Shown here piece by piece: positions 17,350 through 26,064 of a DNA stretch of 64,000 bases. Source of the DNA: Neobacillus endophyticus (GTDB lineage: Bacteria > Bacillota > Bacilli > Bacillales > Cytobacillaceae); assembly GCF_013248975.1 (NCBI RefSeq), contig NZ_JABRWH010000001.1, positions 2,996,001 through 3,060,000 of the forward strand, written 5' to 3'. The translations under genes and the position numbers were made by a program. The stretch's first letter is position 1, and each line of letters opens with the position of its first letter. Below the pieces are notes generated by a model. It made no database searches, was not told where the DNA came from, and saw nothing but the letters and a program-made list of their open reading frames with translations.

Positions 17350-17787
17350 ATGGTAAACCATGACAATCAAACTGTCAATCCTTCAAAAAATTTTGTGCTG
17401 CCATTTATTTTATTGCTTCTAAGCAAGGTTTCGCTTCATGGGTATGAGCTTAGCCAGAAGTTGGAGGCATTCGGTTTTAAGACATTAGATCAAGGAAATT
17501 TATATCGGATGCTGCGGCAGCTGGAGAAGGATGACCTTGTCTCGTCAGAATGGGATACAACAGGAGCAGGTCCTGCAAAAAGAAGATACTCCATAACAAA
17601 AGCTGGTGTTACATACTTAAAAGGTTATGCCAACCAATTGGAAACCTATCAATCATTACTGGATCAATTTTTTAAAATGTATACCAGTGTTCTTGAGCTC
17701 TATTTGCCTTCTTTCCAAAAGAAGGATTCCATAGAGAAAGTAAATATGAGTAAGAGGAGGAAGGACCATGGCACAGAAGAAGAGTGA
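17350..17787 (+). CDS. phaQ: PHA-responsive PadR-family repressor PhaQ
   Basis: A 145-aa PadR-type winged-helix regulator. Seen: LPFILLLLSKVSLHGYELSQKLEAFGFKTLDQGNLYRMLRQLEKDDLVSSEWD, the typical PadR recognition region, then RRYSITKAGVTYL and a C-terminal dimerisation helix. PhaQ in B. megaterium represses phaQP and is released by PHA granules. Here the gene sits immediately before phaP, overlaps it by 20 bp, and has a palindrome across its promoter, as expected for autoregulation. RBS AGGTGAGGTG. Confidence 0.88.
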   Translation: MVNHDNQTVNPSKNFVLPFILLLLSKVSLHGYELSQKLEAFGFKTLDQGNLYRMLRQLEKDDLVSSEWDTTGAGPAKRRYSITKAGVTYLKGYANQLETYQSLLDQFFKMYTSVLELYLPSFQKKDSIEKVNMSKRRKDHGTEEE

Positions 17788-18382
17788 TGCGGCATTAGCC
17801 GTAGCAGAAAAGGAAATGCCTAAAACTGCGGAATCACGGACAGAGCTGGAATTTCCGGCTGAAGGTTCATTTGTGAACACATTCTGGGATCAGGTTGAGC
17901 GTTCTCGGGAACATGTAAGAAAGCTTCGGGAAAGTAGGGAAGATGCTTATCTTACAGCGGTTAGAGAAGTCATCAATTTCAATAAGAAATATAGAAATTC
18001 GATTGCAAAGCTATACGAACAAACGAAAAAAACAAATAAGGAAATGGTTTCAGAACTTACACAGCAAATCAACACTCGGAAAGAAGAAATAATGGAAGCT
18101 GACGTTCAAACAACTGACCGTGAAGAATTGAAGAAACAGCTCAAAGAGGTTTCAGGACAGCTAGAAAAATTAGCATTTACGCCAGTCCGTTCTATCTTCC
18201 AATTGATTGACGGGCTGGAAGAACGTTTTGAAAAAAATGCAGAGACCAGCATTGCTTTTGCCCGAGGACGTCGAAATGCTTGGTTTGAGGTTAGAAGGGA
18301 GTACGTTAATCTAGCAAGAAACACTCATTTAAATTTAGTAGAACGAGGAAAGAATAGTTTAAAGGAATTAGTTAAAATTTAA
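17768..18382 (+). CDS. phaP: Phasin PhaP
   Basis: A 204-aa helical protein that coats PHA granules and limits their coalescence. It is rich in Lys/Glu with long heptad-like helices (FWDQVERSREHVRKLRESREDAYLTAVREV... and TQQINTRKEEIMEADVQTTDREELKKQL). There is no membrane segment or catalytic motif. The RBS AGAGGAGGAAGG lies inside the end of phaQ, so the two genes are cotranscribed and coupled. It is somewhat longer than the roughly 170-aa B. megaterium PhaP. A clean terminator follows. Confidence 0.85.
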   Translation: MAQKKSDAALAVAEKEMPKTAESRTELEFPAEGSFVNTFWDQVERSREHVRKLRESREDAYLTAVREVINFNKKYRNSIAKLYEQTKKTNKEMVSELTQQINTRKEEIMEADVQTTDREELKKQLKEVSGQLEKLAFTPVRSIFQLIDGLEERFEKNAETSIAFARGRRNAWFEVRREYVNLARNTHLNLVERGKNSLKELVKI

Positions 18383-18429
18383 TAAAGTCAGGAGCATTTA
18401 AAGCAGTGTACAACATAAGGATCTAAGAT

Positions 18430-18470
18430 AGCCACAATCATGTCATATTGAGTGATTGTGGTTTTTTTAT
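18430..18470 (+). terminator. Terminator after phaP
   Basis: CCACAATCA (18432-18440) pairs with TGATTGTGG (18453-18461), followed by seven T. Confidence 0.92.
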
Positions 18471-18697
18471 TTCATAAGTTTCTGGATGATTATTCACCAA
18501 ATTCATATAAGCGAAAATCATATCCAAGTTTAACAAAGAAATTCATATTAATGAGACAACCAAGAGAAGATCGTATTACCTAACTCGTGAGATTGAAAAC
18601 CAAACAGTGTTTCATTGTTGGGTTATTCAAATTTTGGATAAAAAAGGCTCATTTTTGGCAACATATGGGGAGAAATAAATCGAGGATGTCGAAATGA

Positions 18698-18946
18698 ATG
18701 ATTACACTGGGCTTCTTTCTAACAAGTATATCGTTAACAGTTTTATTAGCAATTTTTGATATGAAGATATTTGAGTATCCATTTTTACTTGCAGTAAAAA
18801 ATATTATATTCTCTGAAATTGCTGCAGGAAGGTACATTGTTATCTTGGGCGGGACTGGTGGTTTGGTTTCAAGTGTCATTATTGATGTGCGGCTATACCT
18901 TCAGAAAAAGAGAAGAAATGGTGTGGAGAGGAATCAAGGTTCATGA
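18698..18946 (+). CDS. Small two-helix protein, germinant receptor D-like subunit
   Basis: An 82-aa membrane protein: helix 1 at about 4-20 (LGFFLTSISLTVLLAIF), helix 2 at about 47-66 (YIVILGGTGGLVSSVIIDV), then a basic tail (RLYLQKKRRNGVERNQ). Such two-helix proteins encoded inside ger operons are known as D subunits that modulate germinant receptor function. Its stop overlaps the start of the B subunit (ATGATGG), showing coupling. GAGGA lies upstream of two close ATG codons (18694 and 18698); only the second gives this frame. Identification rests on context, size and topology. Confidence 0.65.
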   Translation: MITLGFFLTSISLTVLLAIFDMKIFEYPFLLAVKNIIFSEIAAGRYIVILGGTGGLVSSVIIDVRLYLQKKRRNGVERNQGS

Positions 18947-20046
18947 TGGAAAAGGAGAATATCTCTTTAGCACAGCTTCTTACATTACTAATCAATTTTT
19001 TGCTCGGAAGTGCGATCGTGGTCGGAGTGGGGACTGATGCTCAAAATGATGCATGGATAGCCATTATGATTTCTTCCTTTCTTGGTATAGGAATTGTATT
19101 TTTTTTTCATTATTTAAATAGCCGCCTTCCAGGAAAAAATTTATATCAAATTATAGAATTCTGTTTGGGCAGAAAAATAGCGATCGTTCTTTCATTTTTT
19201 TATGTTGTTTATTTTTGCTATATTTCCAGCAGAGTGGTGCGGGATTTCGGAGAATTAATAGCATCCGCCATTATGCCAAATACTCCAATTGAAATCATTT
19301 CGTTGACATTCTCATTATTAATGGCCTATGTCATCTATTTAGGTCTTGAAGTAATCGCAAGAACATCCGAAATTTTTACTCCATATTTGTTTGGCTTTTT
19401 CTTGTTAGTAACCATTTTTTTAATTATGAATGGAAGTGTGAATTTAGAGCGGATTCAGCCAATCCTTGGAGAAGGATTGATGCCGGTTATGAAAACGGTT
19501 TTTACTAAGTTAGCATTTTTTCCATATGGCGAACTTATTGTTTTTACTGTCATTTTTTCGAATGTGACAAATAAAAAGTATAGCTTACGAATTGCAATGA
19601 TAGGGGTAGCCATAGCTTCCCTGCTGTTGTTGGTTTCTTCTGTTTTAATGATCGGAACGCTTGGCATCGATTCTGTGCAACGATCCAATTTTCCCCTTTT
19701 AAGTACAGTAAGAAATGTGTCGATAGGCAAATTTATTGAAAGAATTGATGCCCTTGCTGTGTTTATTATGATGCTGGGTATTTTTGTGAAAGGGAATATT
19801 TTTTTATTTGGGGGATTAAAAGGGCTGGAGTATATATTTAATTTGCCATTTCGATATTTTGTTTTGCCGATCTCTGTGCTAGTGGCGCTTTTTTCCGTGC
19901 TGGTATCCATTGATTTTGCTGACCACATTCAGGAAGGGCTTCAGATGGTACCATTATATCTCCATCTTCCATTTCAATTTTGTATTCCAGGTTTGATCTT
20001 TCTAATTGTTATTTGGAAGCAGCGCAAAGGAAATAAAGTGAAATGA
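18943..20046 (+). CDS. Spore germinant receptor B subunit (GerAB family)
   Basis: A 367-aa polytopic inner spore membrane protein of the APC-transporter-like GerB family, the subunit thought to bind the germinant. About ten hydrophobic segments are visible. The N terminus (ISLAQLLTLLINFLLGSAIVVGVG) is the characteristic first helix of the family. It is the second gene of a D-B-A-C operon and overlaps the D-like gene by 4 bp. Two adjacent ATG codons (18943, 18946) are possible starts. Germinant specificity cannot be read. Confidence 0.88.
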   Translation: MMEKENISLAQLLTLLINFLLGSAIVVGVGTDAQNDAWIAIMISSFLGIGIVFFFHYLNSRLPGKNLYQIIEFCLGRKIAIVLSFFYVVYFCYISSRVVRDFGELIASAIMPNTPIEIISLTFSLLMAYVIYLGLEVIARTSEIFTPYLFGFFLLVTIFLIMNGSVNLERIQPILGEGLMPVMKTVFTKLAFFPYGELIVFTVIFSNVTNKKYSLRIAMIGVAIASLLLLVSSVLMIGTLGIDSVQRSNFPLLSTVRNVSIGKFIERIDALAVFIMMLGIFVKGNIFLFGGLKGLEYIFNLPFRYFVLPISVLVALFSVLVSIDFADHIQEGLQMVPLYLHLPFQFCIPGLIFLIVIWKQRKGNKVK

Positions 20047-20055
20047 GGTGAAATA

Positions 20056-21663
20056 ATGAATTCCATTAAAATACATAGATTGAAGAAGAAACGGATGCCG
20101 GAGAAGGAATTAAAAATCGAAACCGATCGCGACGAATGTAATAATTTAGAAAGAAGTCTTTTGGATTATAGTCTATTGGAATTAAGAACAGAAGTGGAAG
20201 TGGCTTTTGGAAAAACGATTGATCTAAAAATTATAGAAGGAAGAATCGGCCAAACAGCAGGACTTCTTTTTTATTTGGATACGATGGTTGATTCAAAGAC
20301 ACTAAAAGAAACAACACCGAGGTTATTTTTAAAAGAATCTGATACTGGAATGATTTTAAGGACGGTAGAAGACTTACTGATTAAAGGGAAAGAAATTTTT
20401 GGCGGAACAGGGATTAAGCTGGTTGGAACAAAAGAGGAAATTTATACAGAAGTATTAAATGGCTGTATTGTGGTCGTTGTTCATCAGCTAGAAAAGGCTA
20501 TTTCTATTAATATGGAAACAAATGAAAAACGATCCGTTATAGAACCAAGCACACAAACAGTGATAAGAGGACCGAAGGATGGTTTCATTGAATCCATTTC
20601 AACAAATGTAAGTTTAATAAGGAGAAGAATCCGCAATCAAAATTTAGCCTTTGAAAAATTTATTATTGGTGAGTCGTCCAATACAACATTATATCTCGGT
20701 TATGTTAAAGGAATTGCTAATGAAGCCATTCTTCAGGAGGCTAGAAATAGGCTTGCGAAAATTAAAGTAAGCGCGATATTTGAATCTGGGAATATCGAAG
20801 AACTAATCTGCGATAAAACTTTTACCGTTTTCCCTTTAGCATTAAATACGGAACGTCCAGATACCGTTGCAGCCAATTTAATGGAAGGGAAAATTGTCAT
20901 CTTAATTGATGGGACACCCTTTGCATTACTGATTCCTGCTGTATTTGTCAATTTCTTTGAAGTGGCGGAGGATTATTATCAGAATTTTTTTTTAGGGAGC
21001 TTTTTACGATTTATCAGGTATTTATCATTCATGATTGCGTTGTTAACTCCTTCTATTTATGTAGGAATATTGACATTTCATCAAGAATTGCTGCCAACCC
21101 CATTATTGTTAAGTGTTATTGCCCAAAGGGAGGGAGTGCCGTTTCCAGCTGTCGTAGAGGTCTTGCTCATGGAGATCACCTTTGAAATTTTAAGGGAAGC
21201 GGGAATTAGGATGCCCAGGACAGTTGGCCAAATGGTTTCTATCGTCGGGGCGCTTGTCATTGGACAAGCAGCTGCAGAAGCTGGGATCATTTCCAACATT
21301 ATGATTATAATAGTGGCCATAACCGCAATCTCCAATTTTGTGGCTCCGGTCTATTCTTTTGCAGCCGCTTCACGGCTGATTCGCTTTTTATTGATTATTT
21401 CGGCTTCCATTTTAGGGCTGTATGGAGTATTAATAATTTTGGTGGCAATGGTAGCCCATTTAAGCTCCTTAAGGTCTTTTAGTATTCCATATTTAGCCCC
21501 TATTGCCCCACTCATTATCGAAGATCAGAAAGATGTTTTTGTTCGGTTTCCTTTCTGGTCTATGAAGAAGAGACCAAAATATCTGCGAGCCGAATTGGAA
21601 CAGAAAGTCTTCTCTGATTCCTCTCCCGCTCCGCCTCCGATGGAAGGCGGGAATAATAGTTGA
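20056..21663 (+). CDS. Spore germinant receptor A subunit (GerAA family)
   Basis: A 535-aa protein with a soluble N-terminal part (about 1-280) and a membrane C-terminal part (about 285-490) with four to five helices. It has the family signature PFALLIPAVFVNFFEVAEDYY and a conserved loop TPSIYVGILTFHQELLPTPLLLSVIAQREGVPFP. GerA-type A subunits form a pentameric ion channel opened on germinant binding. RBS GAGGTGA. The stop overlaps the start of the C subunit by one base (TGATG). Confidence 0.9.
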   Translation: MNSIKIHRLKKKRMPEKELKIETDRDECNNLERSLLDYSLLELRTEVEVAFGKTIDLKIIEGRIGQTAGLLFYLDTMVDSKTLKETTPRLFLKESDTGMILRTVEDLLIKGKEIFGGTGIKLVGTKEEIYTEVLNGCIVVVVHQLEKAISINMETNEKRSVIEPSTQTVIRGPKDGFIESISTNVSLIRRRIRNQNLAFEKFIIGESSNTTLYLGYVKGIANEAILQEARNRLAKIKVSAIFESGNIEELICDKTFTVFPLALNTERPDTVAANLMEGKIVILIDGTPFALLIPAVFVNFFEVAEDYYQNFFLGSFLRFIRYLSFMIALLTPSIYVGILTFHQELLPTPLLLSVIAQREGVPFPAVVEVLLMEITFEILREAGIRMPRTVGQMVSIVGALVIGQAAAEAGIISNIMIIIVAITAISNFVAPVYSFAAASRLIRFLLIISASILGLYGVLIILVAMVAHLSSLRSFSIPYLAPIAPLIIEDQKDVFVRFPFWSMKKRPKYLRAELEQKVFSDSSPAPPPMEGGNNS

Positions 21664-22853
21664 TGAATAAACTATTCTTGATTTGCACGCTCTTACTGAG
21701 TGTTTTATTGTCGGGCTGCTGGGATCAACGAGAATTATCGGATGTATCTGTAGCAATTGGCATGGCGGTAGATAAAGGTGAAAAAGAGAAGTATCGGTTA
21801 TCGGTTGAAGGAATTAATGCTACTGAATTAAACTCTAAAACGGCAGGAGGTTTTACCCCTTCAGTGGTATTTACGATAGAAGGAGATACAATTGCAGAAC
21901 TCGCTCAGAAAATGAATGTTGGTGCTTCTAAACACGTCATATATTCTCATATGCGAACCTTTGTTATGAGTGAAGAGATCGCAAGAGAAGGGTTAATATC
22001 ATTTTTGGATTATTTGGAGCGCAATCGGGAAATTAGGGATGATTTTAACATTTTAATCTCTCGGGGCGTTAGTCCTGATGACATATTAAAAGTTACGTAT
22101 CCTTTACAAAAATCATCCTCTCTAAAACTCCACACCCAATTGCAGTCAATGGTAGATGTATGGGGAGGGGATCCGAATGTTCGCTTAAACGATGTCATCC
22201 AAGCCTTAACATCTCCTGGAAAACAGCCGGTAATGGCTGCAGTTTCTGTCAGAGGCAATCCCAAAAAAGGTGGATCACTTGATAATTTAAAGATGGTTAC
22301 TCCAAACGCAATGGTAGTCCTAGATTCATTGGCCATTTTCAAGAATTACAAGTTGATTGGTTATGTATCATTAGATGATACTCGAAATTATTTGTGGGCA
22401 GAAGATAAACTGTCAAGAACTGCTTTATCCGTGCCATGCGGAAAGGATAAGTTTCTGGCGGCGCAAATTTATAATTCAAAAACAAGGAAAAAGGCAAAGA
22501 TGGTTCGAGGGATACCAGTCATTAATATCAGTATCAACTCAGAAGCCTACATTGATGCGGTTCAATGTAGTGATGATTTAACTCAAGTAAAAACATATGA
22601 AAAATACCAAAAGTTAGCGGAGGAGGAAATTAAACGAAAAGTTTCAGCCACCATTAAAAAAGTCCAACAAAAATATGGGAGTGATATTTTTGGCTTTGGA
22701 GAGGATGTATACCACCAAGACTATCGTAATTTCAAAAAGGTGCAAAATAATTGGGATAAGAGCTTTAAAGAGGCGATAGTGCATGTCTACGTGAAAGTAC
22801 AGCTACGCAGGTCTGGTATACGTACAAAAAGTATGCTTAGTAATAAAAAATGA
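21663..22853 (+). CDS. Spore germinant receptor C subunit, lipoprotein (GerAC family)
   Basis: A 396-aa lipoprotein of the Ger(x)C family. The signal peptide ends in the lipobox LLSGC (Cys19), followed by WDQRELSDVSVAIGMAVDKG, the family signature. The rest is soluble mixed alpha/beta, lying outside the inner spore membrane. The ATG at 21663 is chosen (TGATG overlap with the A gene); a TTG one codon earlier is also in frame. It is the last gene of the operon, followed by a terminator. Confidence 0.9.
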   Translation: MNKLFLICTLLLSVLLSGCWDQRELSDVSVAIGMAVDKGEKEKYRLSVEGINATELNSKTAGGFTPSVVFTIEGDTIAELAQKMNVGASKHVIYSHMRTFVMSEEIAREGLISFLDYLERNREIRDDFNILISRGVSPDDILKVTYPLQKSSSLKLHTQLQSMVDVWGGDPNVRLNDVIQALTSPGKQPVMAAVSVRGNPKKGGSLDNLKMVTPNAMVVLDSLAIFKNYKLIGYVSLDDTRNYLWAEDKLSRTALSVPCGKDKFLAAQIYNSKTRKKAKMVRGIPVINISINSEAYIDAVQCSDDLTQVKTYEKYQKLAEEEIKRKVSATIKKVQQKYGSDIFGFGEDVYHQDYRNFKKVQNNWDKSFKEAIVHVYVKVQLRRSGIRTKSMLSNKK

Positions 22854-22856
22854 AGA

Positions 22857-22888
22857 AAAACTGGAAGTGAAATCTTCCAGTTTTTTTG
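22857..22888 (+). terminator. Terminator of the ger operon
   Basis: CTGGAAG (22861-22867) pairs with CTTCCAG (22874-22880), followed by seven T. Confidence 0.92.
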
Positions 22889-22928
22889 TTGGACTTTGTT
22901 AAAGTCACATATTGATCTAGGTGATCAT

Positions 22929-23753
22929 TTAAAAAAAGTCGGGATAATCACTGACGATTCCATCAACACCAATTCGCTGTAACATATTTGCCTCGCTTTT
23001 TTTCTTAACGGTCCAAATAAAAACCTTAAAACCGTGCTGATGGATCCGATTTATGAGCCGTTTGTTAACTATCGCGATTTTAGGATTAATATATGTAGCA
23101 AATTCAGAAAAAAATTGTAAATCTTTATTTGGAATTCCATTCACTGCTCGATTTTTGACCAACACCCCAATTGGCACAGAAGGCAGAAGATTGTGGAAGT
23201 GTTTCAGTGAAGTTCTGTCAAAAGACTGGACAATAATTGGGTGTTTGTTTGCTCCAACTAACCCTCTTTTTATCAACTCATTTGCCAATTTCGCTTCGAT
23301 GCCAGGGTATAAGGAAGGCTTTTTTAATTCAATTAATAAGCCTGCTTTACCTGCAAATTCATCCAAAAATTCATTGAAAGAAGGAATCTTTTCTCCAGCA
23401 AATTCAGGTTTAAACCATGAGCCGGCATCAAGGGTTTGAATCTCGCTTAAGGTAAAATCCTTCACTTTCCCTTTTCCATTTGAAGTCCGGTTGACAGTCG
23501 CGTCATGAATCACAACTAACTCCTCATCTTTTGTCATCTGAATATCAATTTCAAGATAATCTGCACCTAATTCCAATGCTTTGTGAAAGGAGGCAAATGT
23601 ATTTTCTGGGCAATATCCGGCGGCACCTCGATGGCCAATTTTTAATGGTTTAAAATGGCTTTGAGCCTTTATTTGTTTTTTTAACAAGCGATAAGCCGCT
23701 ACAAAGATGATCATCAGAATGGTCACATATTTTTTCAATTTTTTCTGCTCCAA
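22929..23753 (-). CDS. Glycerophosphodiester phosphodiesterase
   Basis: Hydrolyses glycerophosphodiesters to an alcohol and glycerol 3-phosphate. 274 aa. An N-terminal hydrophobic anchor (about 8-24) places it at the membrane with the domain probably outside. The GDPD signature HRGAAGYCPENTFASF (about 42-57) carries the catalytic His, followed by LEIDIQMTKDEELVVIHDATVNRTSNG with metal-binding Glu/Asp and the second catalytic His. The end (GVDGIVSDYPDFF) is typical for the family. Single gene; the substrate range is not readable. Confidence 0.9.
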   Translation of the reverse strand: MEQKKLKKYVTILMIIFVAAYRLLKKQIKAQSHFKPLKIGHRGAAGYCPENTFASFHKALELGADYLEIDIQMTKDEELVVIHDATVNRTSNGKGKVKDFTLSEIQTLDAGSWFKPEFAGEKIPSFNEFLDEFAGKAGLLIELKKPSLYPGIEAKLANELIKRGLVGANKHPIIVQSFDRTSLKHFHNLLPSVPIGVLVKNRAVNGIPNKDLQFFSEFATYINPKIAIVNKRLINRIHQHGFKVFIWTVKKKSEANMLQRIGVDGIVSDYPDFF

Positions 23754-23990
23754 TCTTCATTTTGAAAAAAGGAATGGCGGTAATTCAGCCATTTTTATGA
23801 AAATGTTATGAAAAACAATATAAAATGTCAAATGAAAAGGATTCTTTTGCCAGAACACGATACATTGAAATGTCTCATAAGAATGGGCTTGGTCTTTTTT
23901 ATAAATCTGGGTAATAGGGATAAGTGTCTATTGCACATTTATCATGTCTTGAATAGGATATATAGAATTCAACAAAGGAGGTTATGTTAA

Positions 23991-24092
23991 ATGACTGCAG
24001 CTGGTGGTTACGGTGCAGGTTTTGCGCTAATCGTTGTACTGTTCATTTTATTAATTATCGTTGGGGCATCTTGGTGCGGAGGATTCTATTAA
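23991..24092 (+). CDS. YjcZ-type small sporulation peptide
   Basis: A 33-aa peptide: [18 protein letters not shown] then a hydrophobic [10 protein letters not shown] and CGGFY. A glycine/tyrosine-rich start followed by one helix of [15 protein letters not shown] type is the pattern of the YjcZ/sporulation-peptide family of bacilli. The AAAGGAGG RBS is 9 bp before the ATG. A second, related peptide follows 20 bp later, so the two form one transcript. Function unknown; probably spore membrane or coat. Confidence 0.75.
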   Translation: MTAAGGYGAGFALIVVLFILLIIVGASWCGGFY

Positions 24093-24112
24093 TATAAGAA
24101 GGAGGTAATGTC

Positions 24113-24256
24113 ATGTTCGGATATGGAGGATTTGGCGGCTATGGTTTCGGCGGCTGCGGCTGCGGATACGGCGGCTTTGGCTATGGTGGCGGCTTCACTT
24201 TAATTGTTGTATTATTTATCCTGTTAATTATTGTAGGTGCAGCCTGCTATTATTAA
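24113..24256 (+). CDS. YjcZ-type small sporulation peptide, Gly-rich
   Basis: A 47-aa peptide: a Gly/Tyr/Phe/Cys repeat ([20 protein letters not shown], residues 2-21), then the hydrophobic segment [19 protein letters not shown] almost identical to that of the preceding peptide. GAAGGAGG precedes the ATG. An earlier ATG at 24108 opens a different frame of 31 codons, but its product looks random. Two cysteines in the Gly block and one near the end could cross-link. The original transcript terminator now flanks an IS element. Confidence 0.75.
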   Translation: MFGYGGFGGYGFGGCGCGYGGFGYGGGFTLIVVLFILLIIVGAACYY

Positions 24257-24274
24257 TAGGTCTGAAAAAATGTA

Positions 24275-24305
24275 GAAAAAACCCGCTTGTTGATCAAGCG
24301 GGTTT
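24275..24305 (+). terminator. Terminator of the YjcZ pair, left copy of the IS target duplication
   Basis: ACCCGCTTG-TTGAT-CAAGCGGGT hairpin. The 27 bp at 24279-24305 recur exactly at 26065-26091 on the other side of the IS element. The T tract continues only in the right-hand copy, so this copy keeps the stem but has lost most of its U run. Confidence 0.85.
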
Positions 24306-24307
24306 CA

Positions 24308-24358
24308 GACTGTCGACAAATCCGAAGGATTTCGGGTTTAAAATCGACAGTCTTTTTT
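24308..24358 (+). terminator. Hairpin just inside the left IS end
   Basis: GACTGTCGA (from 24308) pairs with TCGACAGTC (ending near 24352), followed by TTTTTTG. It may stop outside transcripts from reading into the transposase gene. Confidence 0.6.
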
Positions 24359-24378
24359 GTTTGGCCATATTAAACTTG

Positions 24379-24517
24379 TCTGTTGATTTCCGTTCCAGGC
24401 GGCTTCGCTTTCCGCGGGCGGTTCGGGGAGCCTCCTCTGCGCTTTCAGCGCCTGCGGGGTCTCCCCTGTCCCGTACTCCCGCAGGAGTCTTCGCCGCCTT
24501 CCACTCCAATCAACAGA
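24379..24517. repeat. GC-rich MITE-like inverted repeat inside the IS
   Basis: 139 bp beginning TCTGTTGATT (24379-24388) and ending AATCAACAGA (24508-24517), an exact 10-bp terminal inverted repeat. The interior is GC-rich with shared GGCGGC arms. From memory this matches a widespread intergenic repeat of Bacillaceae. It lies between the left IS end and the transposase gene. Confidence 0.65.
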
Positions 24518-24584
24518 GTGTAAAAATCAATAATGTACATTAACACAGCCTTTTGTATAATTTATTTACAGAGAATTAATAGAG

Positions 24585-25955
24585 GTGGATGGAATGCTTT
24601 CGAAAAATACACAGATAAATCGTGACCAAATTGAAATGATTGCCTTAGATCAACTTGTACCTGCTGATCACTTGGTTCGCAAAATAGAAGCCGCAGTAGA
24701 TTTTTCATTTATCTATTCATTGGTTGAAGATTTGTACTCAACTAAGCGCGGACGTTCAAGTATTGACCCTGTTGTATTAATTAAGATGGCTTTCATTCAA
24801 TATACCTTCGGTATCCGTTCGATGCGTCAAACGATAAAGGAAATTGAAACAAATATGGCGTATCGCTGGTTTTTAGGATTTGGTTTTTATGATAAAGTAC
24901 CCCACTTTTCAACTTTTGGTAAAAACTACGAACGTCGTTTTAAGGATACAGACTTATTTGAACAAATTTTCTACCGTATTTTAAAAGAGGCAGCAGATAA
25001 AAAGTTAGTTAGTTCGGAACATGTATTCATTGATTCAACTCACGTTAAAGCAAGTGCAAATAAACGCAAATTCGAAAAGAAAGTAGTTCGGAAAGAATCA
25101 AAAGCTTATGAAGCACGTCTTCAAGCAGAAATTAATAGTGATCGTGAAGAACATGGGAAAAAGCCCATCCCACCAGATAAATATGAAAAAGAAGAAAACA
25201 AAGAAATAAAAGAAAGTACAACAGATTCGGAGAGTGGTTACTATGTAAAAGACGAAAGGACAAAGCAATTTGCTTATTCATTTCATGCAGCCGCAGATAG
25301 AAATGGTTTTGTCCTGGGGACTATTGTAACTCCAGGTAACGTTCATGATAGTACAATGTTAGAGCCTCTAGTTGAAAAGGTCATTGAAAAATGTGGGAAA
25401 CCTAATGCTGTAGCTGCTGATGCCGGATATAAAACACCTGCTATTGCTCAATATTTAATTGAAAATGAAATTCGCCCTGCTTTACCCTATACACGACCAC
25501 GTACAAAGGAGGGATATTTGAAAAAGCACGATTATGTCTATGATGAGCACTTTGATTGTTACATATGTCCGGAAGGACAAGTTCTGGATTATAGAACGAC
25601 TACTAAGGAAGGTTATCGACAGTACATCTCTAATCCTGTTATATGTAAGGATTGCCCACTTCTAGCACAATGTACACAAAGTCAAAATCATCAAAAGCTC
25701 ATTCAACGACATATCTGGGAACCATATCTTGAAGAGGCTGAACATCTTCGTCATACAGAAGAGAATAAAATAATATATGCACGTCGTAAAGAAACAATTG
25801 AACGTGTATTCGCGGATGCGAAAGAAAAGCATGGTATGCGATGGACAACCTTAAGAGGTCTTAAAAAATTGTCCATGCAGGCGATGCTTACTTTTGCTGC
25901 TATGAATTTAAAGAAGTTGGCTACATGGACTTGGAAAAGTCCAGAAATGGCATAA
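24585..25955 (+). CDS. IS1182-family transposase
   Basis: A 456-aa DDE transposase. The N-terminal DUF772-type region (DQLVPADHLVRKIEAAVDFSFIY ... GIRSMRQTIKEIETNMAYRWFLGF, about 20-105) is followed by the DDE core with FIDSTHVKASANKRK (first Asp, about 148), AVAADAGYKT (second Asp) and RKETIERVFADAKEKHGMR (Glu). A Cys cluster (CYICPEG.. CKDCPLLAQC) between them is typical of the DDE_Tnp_1_6 group. An alternative in-frame ATG lies at 24594. The frame is intact, so the element may be active. Confidence 0.92.
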   Translation: MDGMLSKNTQINRDQIEMIALDQLVPADHLVRKIEAAVDFSFIYSLVEDLYSTKRGRSSIDPVVLIKMAFIQYTFGIRSMRQTIKEIETNMAYRWFLGFGFYDKVPHFSTFGKNYERRFKDTDLFEQIFYRILKEAADKKLVSSEHVFIDSTHVKASANKRKFEKKVVRKESKAYEARLQAEINSDREEHGKKPIPPDKYEKEENKEIKESTTDSESGYYVKDERTKQFAYSFHAAADRNGFVLGTIVTPGNVHDSTMLEPLVEKVIEKCGKPNAVAADAGYKTPAIAQYLIENEIRPALPYTRPRTKEGYLKKHDYVYDEHFDCYICPEGQVLDYRTTTKEGYRQYISNPVICKDCPLLAQCTQSQNHQKLIQRHIWEPYLEEAEHLRHTEENKIIYARRKETIERVFADAKEKHGMRWTTLRGLKKLSMQAMLTFAAMNLKKLATWTWKSPEMA

Positions 25956-26064
25956 AAATAGACCCCGCCGGGGTCTACCTTAAGAAAAATCAAACAGAAA
26001 AATCCCAATTTTAGAAAAGGGCGCCAGAATCGGAACTTTTGAAATGCCTTTTGTCTACAATCTG

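Larger units (their letters stand above)
24306..26064 (+). mobile_element. IS1182-family insertion sequence, complete
   Basis: 1,759 bp bounded by imperfect terminal inverted repeats, CAGACTGTCGACAAA on the left (24306-24320) and its match CAGATTGTAGACAAA on the minus strand at the right (26050-26064): two mismatches in 15. It carries one intact transposase and is flanked by exact 27-bp direct repeats (24279-24305 and 26065-26091) that are a whole terminator hairpin. Long, palindromic target duplications are known for this family. The exact repeats and intact gene point to a recent insertion. Confidence 0.88.

Noticed and set aside
24108..24203. Alternative frame starting at ATG 24108 inside the second YjcZ gene
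   Set aside because: Ala-rich product produced by reading a Gly codon repeat out of frame; the in-frame peptide matches its neighbour.
24294..24543. Frames of 60-71 codons on both strands over the GC-rich repeat in the IS
   Set aside because: They arise from the high GC and palindromic nature of the repeat; Arg/Ala/Pro-rich products without RBS.
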